The notes below the pieces were generated by a model. The model was not told the origin of the DNA, did not search any database, and saw only the letters and a list, made by a program, of their open reading frames with translations. From REEP01 sp964517265 (GTDB lineage Bacteria; Pseudomonadota; Alphaproteobacteria; Rhodospirillales; Defluviicoccaceae): DNA of 47,302 nt. Numbering within the stretch: position 1 is the first letter of the stretch; every line of letters begins with the position of its first letter. The stretch is from the NCBI GenBank assembly GCA_964517265.1, contig CAZFBS010000020.1, positions 1 through 47,302 of the forward strand, written 5' to 3'. Positions 34,781 through 44,007 of this stretch are shown in pieces. A program made the translations under genes and the position numbers.

Positions 34781-34856
34781 CGCAAGGCGCCAGTGGGGCG
34801 CACCTGGGGCAGCCACCGCAAACACCGGTGACCCAAGGGAGGGAGAGACGCGATCG

Positions 34857-35507
34857 ATGGCGACGAAGTCCTTGATCTTCGCCGATGATGCGGCGAGCCA
34901 GCCGAGGCGGTTGGAAAAGCCGGGCCGCGACGAGGCCGAGGCGGCGGTGCGCACGCTGATTCGGTTCGCCGGCGACGATCCGGATCGGGAAGGGCTTCGC
35001 GACACGCCACGCCGGGTGGTCGATTCCTACCGGGAGTTCTTCAGTGGCTACGAGGCCGACCCGGTTGAACTTCTGCGGCGTACCTTCGAGGAAACCGATG
35101 GGTACGACGAGATGGTGCTGCTTCGCGACATCCGCTTCGAGTCGCATTGCGAGCATCATATGGCACCGATCATCGGCCGCGCCCATATCGCATATCTGCC
35201 ACACCGGCGGGTGGTCGGGATCAGCAAGCTCGCGCGAATCGTCGACGCCTATTCACGCCGGCTTCAGATCCAGGAGAAGATGACGGCGCAGATTGCCAAT
35301 GCCATCAATGAAATTTTGGAGCCTCTCGGGGTTGCTGTGGTGATCGAGGCGGTCCATCAGTGCATGACCACGCGCGGGGTCCACAAGGCCGGCGTGGTGA
35401 TGGTAACCAGTCGGATGCTGGGAGCCTTTCGCGAAGACCCGGCGACCCGGCGCGAACTTCTCTCGATGATCGGCAAGCCTGCCAATGCCGAGGTGCCGCT
35501 GGCCTGA
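34857..35507 (+). CDS. folE: GTP cyclohydrolase I
   Basis: 216 residues with a strong purine-rich ribosome site (AGGGAGGGAGAG). Converts GTP to 7,8-dihydroneopterin triphosphate, first step of folate synthesis. Zinc ligands lie in SHCEHHMAPIIG and HQCMTTRG; the motif VVGISKLARIVDAYSRRLQ is family-defining. Upstream part of a rightward group with trkH and argE, although 109 bases separate it from trkH. Confidence 0.97.
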   Translation: MATKSLIFADDAASQPRRLEKPGRDEAEAAVRTLIRFAGDDPDREGLRDTPRRVVDSYREFFSGYEADPVELLRRTFEETDGYDEMVLLRDIRFESHCEHHMAPIIGRAHIAYLPHRRVVGISKLARIVDAYSRRLQIQEKMTAQIANAINEILEPLGVAVVIEAVHQCMTTRGVHKAGVVMVTSRMLGAFREDPATRRELLSMIGKPANAEVPLA

Positions 35508-35616
35508 GCGGTCCAGCAGTCCCGCTGTCTCTGCGCTAGGCTCTTGACCGGCAGCCAGCAACGGGGTTGATTGCGGTTTCGTCTCGCAGTCGCGTCATTG
35601 GGGCTTTACCGGCTCG

Positions 35617-37062
35617 ATGGACTTTCGCCCCGTTTTCTTGATTGTCGGCATTCTGTTGACGACACTCGCGTTCGGCATGTGCCTGCCGGCGATCGTGGAT
35701 GCCTATCTTCGCCATCCTGATTGGCAGGTGTTCGCGGTCTCGGCTGGCGTGACCCTGTTCGTCGGCGTCATCCTGATCCTGACGTGCCGCACCGAGTCGA
35801 TGCGGATCTCGGTACGTCAGGCGTTTGTGGTCACCACCTTGAGCTGGGTCTCGATCACCGTATTCGGCGCCCTCCCCTTCGCCTTCAGCGAACTGTCGCT
35901 GACCTATACCGACGCCTTTTTCGAAGCAATGTCGGGGATCACCACCACCGGATCGACGGTGATTACCGGCCTCGACACTGCGCCCCCCGGCATTCTCCTG
36001 TGGCGCGGCGTGCTCCAGTGGCTGGGCGGCCTCGGTATTATCGTGATGACGATCGCCGTGCTGCCGATGCTGCGGGTCGGCGGCATGCAGATGTTCCGGG
36101 TGGAAGCCTTCGAGACAGGCGAGAAAGTCATGCCGCGGGCGGCGCAGATTTCGGCCGCGCTCAGCATTATCTACGTGGTCCTGACGGCGCTTTGCGCGAT
36201 TGCCCTGTCGGCCGCCGGGATGAACGCGCTCGATGCCACCGTTCATGCCATGACCACTCTTTCCACCGGCGGCTATTCGACGCGCGATGCCTCCGTCGGC
36301 CATTTTGATAGCGCAGTCATCGACAGCATCGTGACCGTGGGCATGATCGTCGGAAGCCTTCCCTTCGTGCTCTACCTCCGGGTCATCCAGGGACAGGGGC
36401 GCGAGCTGGTGAGAGACAGCCAAGTCCATTGGTTCCTCGTCATCCTCGGCCTCGCCATTGCGATTACCACCTTGCTGTTGTTGCTTCGCAACGGCTTTGC
36501 CGCCGGCACGGCCTTCCGGCTGGCGGCGTTCAACGTGACCTCGGTGATGACTGGGACCGGTTACGCGACAACCGACTTTTGGGCATGGGGCGGATTTGCC
36601 GGGCCGATTTTCTTCTACCTGATGTTCATCGGCGGCTGCACCGGCTCGACCACCTGCGGGATCAAGATCTTTCGGTTCCAGGTGCTGTATGCCGCCACCC
36701 AAACCCAGTTTCATCACCTGCTGCGCCCGCACGGCGTTTTCATTCCCTACTACAACCATCGACCGATCCCCGACGACGTGATCACTTCGGTGCTGAGCTT
36801 CTTCTTTTTGTACGGCGTGTCGTTCGCGATCCTCGCCGTCTCACTCGGCATGCTCGGTCTCGACTTCACCACCGCGGTCTCGAGTGCGGCCACCGCAATT
36901 TCCAACGTCGGCCCAGGACTGGGTCCGATCGTCGGGCCGGCCGGCAACTTCCAGGCGCTGCCCGATGCGGCGAAATGGCTGCTCTCGGCCGGCATGCTGC
37001 TCGGACGGCTGGAATTGTTCACGGTGTTGATGCTGTTCACGCCGTACCTGTGGCGGGCGTAA
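35617..37062 (+). CDS. trkH: Trk/Ktr-type potassium uptake channel protein TrkH
   Basis: 481 residues, inner membrane. Four repeated membrane-pore-membrane units are visible through their selectivity-filter loops: TTTGSTVI, STGGYST, TGTGYATTD and SNVGPGLG. The conserved WLGGLGIIVM segment follows the first loop. It normally works with the cytoplasmic NAD-binding TrkA, which is not in this window. Twelve bases before argE. Confidence 0.95.
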   Translation: MDFRPVFLIVGILLTTLAFGMCLPAIVDAYLRHPDWQVFAVSAGVTLFVGVILILTCRTESMRISVRQAFVVTTLSWVSITVFGALPFAFSELSLTYTDAFFEAMSGITTTGSTVITGLDTAPPGILLWRGVLQWLGGLGIIVMTIAVLPMLRVGGMQMFRVEAFETGEKVMPRAAQISAALSIIYVVLTALCAIALSAAGMNALDATVHAMTTLSTGGYSTRDASVGHFDSAVIDSIVTVGMIVGSLPFVLYLRVIQGQGRELVRDSQVHWFLVILGLAIAITTLLLLLRNGFAAGTAFRLAAFNVTSVMTGTGYATTDFWAWGGFAGPIFFYLMFIGGCTGSTTCGIKIFRFQVLYAATQTQFHHLLRPHGVFIPYYNHRPIPDDVITSVLSFFFLYGVSFAILAVSLGMLGLDFTTAVSSAATAISNVGPGLGPIVGPAGNFQALPDAAKWLLSAGMLLGRLELFTVLMLFTPYLWRA

Positions 37063-37074
37063 GGGCGCGCCGGG

Positions 37075-38280
37075 ATGCGCGGTCACGCCATTCAATTGCT
37101 CCGTGCCCTGGTCGGGTTCGACACCACCTCGGCGAAACCCAATCGGCCACTAATCGACTTCATCGCCGCGCGATTGCGCGAAGAAGGGGTCGCTTCACAT
37201 CTGATCCGCAACGAAGACGGCAGCAAGGCCAGCCTGTTCGCGACGCTCGGGCCGGCGGTCGCCGGCGGCATCGTCCTTTCCGGCCACACGGATGTCGTGC
37301 CGGTGACGGGACAGGCTTGGCAATCGGACCCTTTCTGTCTGACCGAGCGTGACGGGCGCCTGTACGGCCGCGGAACGGCCGACATGAAGTCCTTTATTGC
37401 AGTAGCATTGGCGATGGTGTCCGTGTTCCGAGAGCGCGGGCTGCGGGTGCCGATTCATCTCGCATTTTCGTATGACGAAGAAGTCGGCTGCCTTGCAGCG
37501 CCAGCGCTGATCGCGCAGATGCAACGCGAGCTTCCACAGCCGGCGCTTGCCATCATCGGCGAGCCCACCGAAATGGCCCTGGCTGGCGCCCACCGCGGCA
37601 TCTCCACGTTCGTCACTGCCGTCAGCGGCCGGGCGGGGCACGCAGCAGCGCCGTGGAAAGGCGTCAACGCCATTTCCTGTGCGGCCGAGTGCATCACCTA
37701 TCTCAACCGGCTCGGCGCTGAACGGCGGGAGGCGAGCGATCGGGCAGTCGCTGAGGGTACGGGCGATGGTGAGCCGACCACGATCAACGTCGGTACCATT
37801 GTCGGAGGCGAAGCGGTCAATATCATCGCTGAGCACTGTCAGTTCGGTTGGGAGTGCCGCCCTGCCGCCGGCGACGATGCGGAAGATGTTCGCGCCCAGC
37901 TGCAGGCATGGGCGGAAACAGCCCTGCTTCCCGCGATGCGGCGACAGGCCCCCCGCGCCGCGATTGTCACTAAGACCCAGATAGCAGTGCCACCACTTAA
38001 ACCCTGCCTAAGATCCGAAATGGAGAGGGCGGACAAACAAGCCAATCCAGTGCGCACGCCTCTCGCCGTCGCCTTGGATCTTGCCGGCTGCGCTGCGTGG
38101 ACAACCGTACCCTTTGCGTCCGAAGCAGGCTTGTTCCAGCATGCCGGCATCCCCGCTTTCGTCTGCGGCCCCGGCAGTTTTCTTCAGGCCCATCAACCGA
38201 ATGAGTTCATCGCGCTGCAACAGATCGATGCCTGCATCCGCTTCATGGCGCGCGTGGCCGATTGGGCTGAACAAGGATGA
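37075..38280 (+). CDS. argE: Acetylornithine deacetylase
   Basis: 401 residues, M20 family. Zinc His in LSGHTDVVPV, bridging Asp in YGRGTADMKSF, catalytic Glu pair in SYDEEVGC, and the ArgE-type C-terminal motif GPGSFLQAHQPNEFI with a metal His. Hydrolyses N-acetylornithine in arginine synthesis, the same pathway as argB in this window. Paralogue of dapE at 23705 but with the QAH rather than the DapE-type C-terminal pattern. A 7-base GC hairpin follows its stop. Confidence 0.93.
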   Translation: MRGHAIQLLRALVGFDTTSAKPNRPLIDFIAARLREEGVASHLIRNEDGSKASLFATLGPAVAGGIVLSGHTDVVPVTGQAWQSDPFCLTERDGRLYGRGTADMKSFIAVALAMVSVFRERGLRVPIHLAFSYDEEVGCLAAPALIAQMQRELPQPALAIIGEPTEMALAGAHRGISTFVTAVSGRAGHAAAPWKGVNAISCAAECITYLNRLGAERREASDRAVAEGTGDGEPTTINVGTIVGGEAVNIIAEHCQFGWECRPAAGDDAEDVRAQLQAWAETALLPAMRRQAPRAAIVTKTQIAVPPLKPCLRSEMERADKQANPVRTPLAVALDLAGCAAWTTVPFASEAGLFQHAGIPAFVCGPGSFLQAHQPNEFIALQQIDACIRFMARVADWAEQG

Positions 38281-38286
38281 CAGTTG

Positions 38287-38307
38287 GCGCCCCCGTGGTC
38301 GGGGCGC
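38287..38307 (+). terminator. Hairpin after argE
   Basis: GCGCCCC (38287-38293) pairs with GGGGCGC (38301-38307) around a seven-base loop, six bases after the argE stop. There is no T tract, so it may be a weak or Rho-assisted terminator. Confidence 0.4.
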
Positions 38308-38602
38308 GGCGGAACTACTCCATATGGAGAAAAGATAGTTGGCAAACCTGCAAATAAAACAGGAGATCGTTTGTTCAGGCGAATATTTCAGCGGAAAATC
38401 ACCTCGAAGGTAACCCTCTGGCCCACTTGGCAATCAATTGAGAACGCCTATCAATACTATTGCTAAAAAGTCCTTAACACTTCTGTAAAAATTCCTTGCA
38501 GCCCCCTGTTCACTTCATTTACATTTTCGATAGGTTGAGTGCCTTCTCGGCCTGAAACCATCAAAACAATATAAAAACAAAAAATCTTATGGGAGGTAAG
38601 GA
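38308..38602. other. AT-rich leader of the hydrogenase operon
   Basis: Visibly richer in A and T than the GC-rich genes on both sides, most so from about 38450. It ends with GGGAGGTAAGGA before the small-subunit ATG, a very strong ribosome site. There are weak -35/-10 pairs, none convincing. TCAATTGA (38434-38441) is an eight-base palindrome. I found no FNR box (TTGAT-N4-ATCAA) and no sigma54 GG-N10-GC element at correct spacing. Confidence 0.5.
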
Positions 38603-39793
38603 ATGCCCCGGAAGGACTGCGGGCCGGAGTCCGCCCGCTTGGGTGATCTCGACAGCTATGAAGGTGCGCTGGGCGGCCTCAAGCGCCGGGACTTTCTAAA
38701 ATTCTGCACTGGAGTTGCCGCCACGCTGGGGTTATCCCCCTGCTTTGGCATGCGCATTGCTGAAGCCGCAACCGCGTCCACCCGGCCCCCGGTTTTCTGG
38801 CTGTCGGGGCAGGCGTGCACCGGTTGCACCGAGACCCTGCTGCGGGCTTATCATCCCACGGTTGAAAGCCTGATCCTCGACATGATCTCGCTGGACTATC
38901 ACGAGACTCTTTGCGCTGGCGCGGGCAGCCAAGCCGAAGAATTCAAGGACCAGTCGTTGAAGCGCAACTGGGGCAAGTATGTCCTGATCGTCGATGGTTC
39001 GATTCCAACCAAGGACGGCGGAATCCACTGCAAGATCGCCGGGCACACGATGCTGGAGAGCGTGCAGTCGGCCGCCGAGGGAGCGGCTGCTATCATCGCG
39101 ATGGGTTCTTGCTCCTCCTGGGGCGGTATACCGTCCAGTGGCCCCAACCCGACCGAAGCCAAGTCGGCGCAGGAGGTCCTGCCGGGCAAGACGGTCATTT
39201 CGGTTCCTGGCTGTCCGCCGAGCCCGTACAACTTTCTTTCGACCGTGCTCTACCTTCTCACCTTCGGCTCTCCCCCGGAACTGGATGAAAAGAACCGGCC
39301 GAAGTTCGCCTATGGCCGCCTGATCCACGAAAATTGCGAACGCCGCCCTCATTTCGACGCCGGCCGCTTTGCCCTGGAATTCGGCGATGCTGGCCATCGG
39401 CAGGGCTGGTGTCTCTACAAGCTGGGCTGCAAGGGCCCGGAAACCTACGCCAACTGTCCGGCGATCGGTTTCAACGACTCTGGCGAGGGGTCGTGGCCGG
39501 TGGGCACCGGCCATCCCTGCTTTGGTTGCACCGAACAGGGGATCGGCTTTACCAAGCCCATTCACGCGATGGCGGATGTGCTGACGGTGACGCCACCGAC
39601 GGCGTTCCCGCAAGTCGGCGAGAGCAAAGGCCAGGGCATCACTCCCGGCGCCGCGGCGCTCGCCGCTGGCGTCGTCGGCGCCGCGGTAGGGGCTGGCGGA
39701 GTGCTGGCGAGCCGGCTTGGCAAGGCGCCGGTGGCTGACGATGCGGGCTTTGAGCCGACCCACTACACCGAAAAATCAGACGCCGAGCACTGA
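38603..39793 (+). CDS. hybO: [NiFe] hydrogenase small subunit, Tat-exported, HybO type
   Basis: 396 residues. The Tat signal is LKRRDFLKF followed by a hydrophobic stretch. All iron-sulfur ligands are present: proximal C72, C75, C170, C204; distal H242, C245, C270, C276; medial C285, C306, C309. The proximal site reads ACTGCTE, so the two extra cysteines of oxygen-tolerant group 1d enzymes are absent and a standard, oxygen-sensitive cluster is expected. A C-terminal Gly/Ala hydrophobic segment (about 346-372) anchors the protein in the membrane. First gene of the operon. It passes electrons from the large subunit to the next two gene products. Confidence 0.96.
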   Translation: MPRKDCGPESARLGDLDSYEGALGGLKRRDFLKFCTGVAATLGLSPCFGMRIAEAATASTRPPVFWLSGQACTGCTETLLRAYHPTVESLILDMISLDYHETLCAGAGSQAEEFKDQSLKRNWGKYVLIVDGSIPTKDGGIHCKIAGHTMLESVQSAAEGAAAIIAMGSCSSWGGIPSSGPNPTEAKSAQEVLPGKTVISVPGCPPSPYNFLSTVLYLLTFGSPPELDEKNRPKFAYGRLIHENCERRPHFDAGRFALEFGDAGHRQGWCLYKLGCKGPETYANCPAIGFNDSGEGSWPVGTGHPCFGCTEQGIGFTKPIHAMADVLTVTPPTAFPQVGESKGQGITPGAAALAAGVVGAAVGAGGVLASRLGKAPVADDAGFEPTHYTEKSDAEH

Positions 39794-39802
39794 GGTCTCG
39801 TC

Positions 39803-40882
39803 ATGTCGATCAATCGTCGCGCGTTCCTTTCTCGGGTGGCGGCAGGTGGCGCCGCAACCGCATCGGCTGCCGTCGGCACGAATGCCCATGCGTTGCAACG
39901 GATGCCCAAGCCGCGCGTGCCCGAAGCCGTCGGCTTGCTCTACGACTCGACCCTATGTGTCGGCTGCAAGGCGTGCGTCGCCGGATGCAAGGCGGCCAAC
40001 GACAAGCCGGTGGAGAGGCCCGCCGGCCATGCCTTCTGGAACAGCCGCGTCAGTCCCGACCAGGGTGACTGGGTCGTCCGTGAAACCGGCGATCTGCAGC
40101 CGATCTGGGACACAGCTCAGGACACCTCTGGCGACACGTTGAACATCATCAAGGCGTATATCAACGGCACCGCCGAAGTGAAGGACCGGGAGGAGGATGG
40201 CTTCGCCTTCATCAAGCGGCAGTGCCTGCACTGCAACGACCCCTCATGCGTTTCGGCATGTCCGGTCTCGGCGATGATCAAAGATCCTGAGACGGGAATT
40301 GTTCGCCACGACGTCAGTCGCTGCATCGGCTGTCGCTACTGCGTGTTTGCCTGCCCGTTCGGGATCCCGAAATATCAGTACGACAATGCCTTCGGCAAGA
40401 TCGCCAAATGCGAGTTGTGCTATCATCGGCTCGACCAAGGAGAACTCCCCGGCTGCGTTTCGAGTTGTCCGACCGGCGCGACCTTGTTCGGTCGCGTCGA
40501 CGACCTTGAGAGGGAGGCCCGTCGCCGCATCCAGCTCAAACCCGGCGACACTTATGTTTATCCCCGCGGCGACATCAACGGACGTTACGGTCCGTACACT
40601 CCGTCGCACGAAAAAGTCATCACCGCCCAATATCGTCCCGAGATCTATGGCGATAAAGTATTGGGCGGCACCCAGACCCTCTACCTCTCGGCGGTGTCCT
40701 TCGACAGGCTCAGCCTGCCCTATGGCCCGCACATTCCCGATGCAATGTACGCAACCCAGACCGAGGGTGTGCAGCACTTTCTCTACACCGGAATGATCGC
40801 CCCTGCGGTGGTGCTGACGGCGCTCATCCTGATCGCCCGGCGCAACGTCGATCAACATCATCAGGAAGCCGAAGAGGAATAG
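39803..40882 (+). CDS. hybA: Hydrogenase ferredoxin-like subunit, HybA type
   Basis: 359 residues with a Tat signal (NRRAFLSRVAAGGAATASAAV). Four [4Fe-4S] cluster sites: C52/55/58/62, C141/144/149/153, C174/177/180/184 and C203/206/218/222. A C-terminal membrane segment (GMIAPAVVLTALILIARR) anchors it on the periplasmic side. It carries electrons between the small subunit and the HybB-like membrane subunit. Nine bases after the small-subunit gene. Confidence 0.93.
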   Translation: MSINRRAFLSRVAAGGAATASAAVGTNAHALQRMPKPRVPEAVGLLYDSTLCVGCKACVAGCKAANDKPVERPAGHAFWNSRVSPDQGDWVVRETGDLQPIWDTAQDTSGDTLNIIKAYINGTAEVKDREEDGFAFIKRQCLHCNDPSCVSACPVSAMIKDPETGIVRHDVSRCIGCRYCVFACPFGIPKYQYDNAFGKIAKCELCYHRLDQGELPGCVSSCPTGATLFGRVDDLEREARRRIQLKPGDTYVYPRGDINGRYGPYTPSHEKVITAQYRPEIYGDKVLGGTQTLYLSAVSFDRLSLPYGPHIPDAMYATQTEGVQHFLYTGMIAPAVVLTALILIARRNVDQHHQEAEEE

Positions 40883-40895
40883 GGAAACAAGAACG

Positions 40896-42092
40896 ATGAA
40901 GGTTCACGAACACTCGCCGCTCGGCGGCCGCATCGTCACTGCGCCCTTCCTTGTTCTGCTTGTCATCTTCTTCATCGCGCTGATCATCCTCACCCAGCGC
41001 TTCGTTTTTGGCCTCGGCAGCGTCACCAATCTCAACGACGGCTATCCTTGGGGCATCTGGATCGCCATCGACCTCATCATCGGCACCGCGCTTGGCTGTG
41101 GCGGACTGGTGATGGCGCTCCTGGTCTACATCCTCAACCGTGGCGAATACCATCCGCTCGCCCGCGCCGGGCTGATGACCAGCCTGTTCGGCTACACCCT
41201 CGGCGCATTCGCGGTGCTGATCGATCTCGGGCGTTATTGGCAGGGTCACAATATTCTGCTGCCCTGGCTATGGAACACCAACTCGGTGCTGCTGGAGACG
41301 GCGCTGTGCATTTTCGCCTACATCATCGTCCTCGCCATCGAGTTCTCCCCCGCGCTGTTCGAGCGCCTGGGCCTTAAGGAGGCGCGGCGGCGGGTACACC
41401 GGGTCCTGTTCGTCTTTACCGGTCTTGGCGTGTTGTTGCCGATGATGCACCAGTCCTCGATGGGCACGGTCGTGATCCTGCTCGGCCATCAGCTCTCGCC
41501 GTTGTGGCAGTCGCCGATGCTCACACTCAATTTCCTAGCGACGGCGTTCACCATCGGCTTCGCTGTTGTCGCCTTCGAGTCGGTGCTGTCCTCGGTCGGC
41601 TTCAAGCGGCCGTTCGAGAGCCGCATCCTCGCCAAGCTCTCGGGAATCATGGCTTGGTTCACCCTTGCCTTCGTCGTCATCCGCTTGCTCGACGTGATCC
41701 GGATCGGCGCCCTGCCTCTGGCGTTCGAGCCGACAGTCCATGCGCTCTCATTCTGGATCGAGATGACGATGGGCGTCGCCGCTGTCCTTTTGCTGCTGCC
41801 AAAGTCAAACCGTTACAGCCCACGTTGGGTATTCCTCGGTGCCGCGGCAATGTTGATCAACGGCGCCCTGTACCGCCTAAACGCCTACCTGATCGGGTAT
41901 AATCCGGGAGGTGGCTGGCAGTACTTCCCGTCGATGGGCGAAATCCTGGTGACGCTCGGCATCTTCTCGCTGGAGATCATGCTGTATCTGGCGCTGGTCA
42001 AACTGCTGCCGGTGTTGCACACGGTCAGGCGAAAACCCGTCGAGACGCGAATCGCCGCAACGGGAGCCCCCGCATCTACGCAAGGATCCTGA
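40896..42092 (+). CDS. hybB: Hydrogenase integral membrane subunit, HybB/NrfD type
   Basis: 398 residues with about ten hydrophobic segments and almost no large loops. The N-terminal part (FLVLLVIFFIALIILTQRFV, then GYPWGIWIAIDLIIGTALGC) matches NrfD/HybB quinone-interacting proteins. It has no heme-ligand pattern of the HyaC cytochrome type, which supports the Hyb class. It should pass electrons to quinone, and in E. coli the equivalent enzyme can also drive H2 formation. Thirteen bases after hybA. Confidence 0.92.
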   Translation: MKVHEHSPLGGRIVTAPFLVLLVIFFIALIILTQRFVFGLGSVTNLNDGYPWGIWIAIDLIIGTALGCGGLVMALLVYILNRGEYHPLARAGLMTSLFGYTLGAFAVLIDLGRYWQGHNILLPWLWNTNSVLLETALCIFAYIIVLAIEFSPALFERLGLKEARRRVHRVLFVFTGLGVLLPMMHQSSMGTVVILLGHQLSPLWQSPMLTLNFLATAFTIGFAVVAFESVLSSVGFKRPFESRILAKLSGIMAWFTLAFVVIRLLDVIRIGALPLAFEPTVHALSFWIEMTMGVAAVLLLLPKSNRYSPRWVFLGAAAMLINGALYRLNAYLIGYNPGGGWQYFPSMGEILVTLGIFSLEIMLYLALVKLLPVLHTVRRKPVETRIAATGAPASTQGS

Positions 42093-42175
42093 GCCAGCGA
42101 GCGCGACAACCGATCGATATCGAAAACGACAACAGAAACAAAACCAACAAGATTAAAGACCCTGGAGGAATACCC

Positions 42176-43873
42176 ATGCGCATCACGGTCGACCCCGTCA
42201 CCCGGATCGAAGGCCATCTGCGCGTCGACTGCGAGGTTGACGGCGGGGCGGTGGCGAACGCGTGGTCGTCCGGGCAGATGTGGCGCGGGATCGAGACAAT
42301 CTTGAAGGGTCGCGACCCCCGCGATGCATGGATCTTCGCCCAACGCATTTGCGGTGTCTGTACCACCGTTCACGCCATCGTATCGGTCCGCGCGATCGAG
42401 AACGCGCTGCAACTGGAGGTTCCGCTCAACGCCCAATACATCCGCAACCTGATCATTGCGGCGCACGGTATCCACGATCACATCGTGCACTTCTACCAGC
42501 TCTCCGCCCTCGATTGGGTCGATATCGTCTCTGCTCTTGAGGCGGACCCGAAGAAGGCGGCTGAGCTGGCCCAGAGCCTCTCCGACTGGCCACGCAACAG
42601 TGCCACCGAGTTCGCCCGGGTGCAGGAAAAAATGAAGCACTTCGTCGGCTCTGGGCAGCTCGGGGTGTTCGGCAGCGGCTACTGGGGCCACCCGGCGATG
42701 AAGCTGCCGCCGGAAGTCAACCTGCTTGCGCTGGTCCATTATATGCAAGCATTGGAATACCAGCGTAAGGCCAACCAGATCGTCGCCATCCTCGGCTCCA
42801 AGACGCCGCATATCCAAAACCTTGCCGTCGGCGGCGTCGCCAACCCGATCAACCCGGACAGTCAGTCGACGCTGACGCTGGAGCGGCTCTACAAGGTCAA
42901 GGCGCACATCGACGAGCTTGGCGACTTCGTGAACAACGTCTATCTGGTCGACGTGGCGGCCATCGGCGCCCTCTATGCCGATTGGACCCAGTATGGCGCC
43001 GGCGTCACCAACTACCTTTCGGTGCCCGATATGCCGCTCGATACGCGGGGAACGCAGTTCGCCCTGCCGGGCGGCTACATTTCCGCCGGCGATGTCGGCA
43101 CCTTCAAGCCAATCTCCAGCTTCCGCGACACCTACTTCGAGGAGGGCGTCGAGGAAAGCGTCAAGCACGCCTGGTACGCGGGTGGCAATGGCGCACTGCA
43201 TCCCTACCAGGGGGAAACCGATCCCGCCTACACGGACTTTGTCGACGATGGCAAGTATTCATGGGTCAAGGCGCCGACCTTCTATGGTGAGCGGGCGCAG
43301 GTCGGGCCGCTGGCGAACGTGCTGGCCATGGTTGCGGCGGGCCACGAGCCGACGACCCGCCATCTCAACCGGCTGTTGGCCACCGCCGGCAGCGTGGCAG
43401 GAAGCGAGATCCCGCTGGCGGCACTCCACTCGACCATTGGCCGTCATGCCGCCCGGGCGGTACGCTGTGCAGTCCTGCAAGAAACGCTGGAGGAGCAGTG
43501 GAGCCTGTTGATGGCCAATATCGCCAACGGAGACTTCACCACCTACAACCGGCCGATGTTCCCCAAAGGCGAGATCCGCGGGTTTGGCTGTCATGAGGCG
43601 CCGCGCGGGGTGCTGTCGCATTGGGCGGTGATCGCCAACGGCAAACTCAAAAACTACCAGGCGGTGGTCCCGAGCACCTGGAACGCCGGGCCGCGGGATG
43701 ACAAGGATGCCTTGGGACCTTATGAAGCCTCGCTGGTCGGCAATCCGATTGCCGATCCGCAGCGGCCATTGGAGGTGATCAGGACCATCCACTCGTTCGA
43801 TCCTTGCCTTGCCTGCGCGGTGCACATGGTGGATACCGAGCAACGGGAAATTGTCCGCGTGAAAGCGCTCTAA
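42176..43873 (+). CDS. hybC: [NiFe] hydrogenase large subunit, HybC type
   Basis: 565 residues carrying the Ni-Fe(CN)2CO site. N-terminal ligands C59 and C62 are in RICGVC; C-terminal ligands C544 and C547 are in DPCLACAVH. The maturation protease should cut after H550, releasing a 15-residue tail beginning MVDTEQ. The opening TVDPVTRIEGHLRV is conserved. There is no signal peptide, as usual: it is exported folded with the small subunit. GGAGG lies before the ATG. Oxidises H2 (or evolves it) on the periplasmic face. Confidence 0.97.
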   Translation: MRITVDPVTRIEGHLRVDCEVDGGAVANAWSSGQMWRGIETILKGRDPRDAWIFAQRICGVCTTVHAIVSVRAIENALQLEVPLNAQYIRNLIIAAHGIHDHIVHFYQLSALDWVDIVSALEADPKKAAELAQSLSDWPRNSATEFARVQEKMKHFVGSGQLGVFGSGYWGHPAMKLPPEVNLLALVHYMQALEYQRKANQIVAILGSKTPHIQNLAVGGVANPINPDSQSTLTLERLYKVKAHIDELGDFVNNVYLVDVAAIGALYADWTQYGAGVTNYLSVPDMPLDTRGTQFALPGGYISAGDVGTFKPISSFRDTYFEEGVEESVKHAWYAGGNGALHPYQGETDPAYTDFVDDGKYSWVKAPTFYGERAQVGPLANVLAMVAAGHEPTTRHLNRLLATAGSVAGSEIPLAALHSTIGRHAARAVRCAVLQETLEEQWSLLMANIANGDFTTYNRPMFPKGEIRGFGCHEAPRGVLSHWAVIANGKLKNYQAVVPSTWNAGPRDDKDALGPYEASLVGNPIADPQRPLEVIRTIHSFDPCLACAVHMVDTEQREIVRVKAL

Positions 43874-44007
43874 CGGCGCTCCCGGCGACACAAATCGTTG
43901 CACAAGATCCCACGAGGTGCCAAGACAACGGAAATCGTTTATGGCGGGGGAAGCCGAGGGTGGCGAGGATGCCCGTGAGTAGTCTCGCCACCCGTTCCCC
44001 AAGGAAA

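Noticed and set aside
35536..36759. 407-codon minus-strand open frame over trkH
   Set aside because: Gln/Asp/His-rich shadow without motifs.
38401..38602. Possible FNR or sigma54 sites before hybO
   Set aside because: TTGA/TCAA halves are nine bases apart rather than six, and the GG/GC pairs are at wrong spacing.
38732..39763. 343-codon minus-strand open frame over hybO
   Set aside because: Shadow; the plus-strand protein has every hydrogenase ligand.
41885..43201. 438-codon minus-strand open frame across hybB and hybC
   Set aside because: Shadow of the hydrogenase genes.
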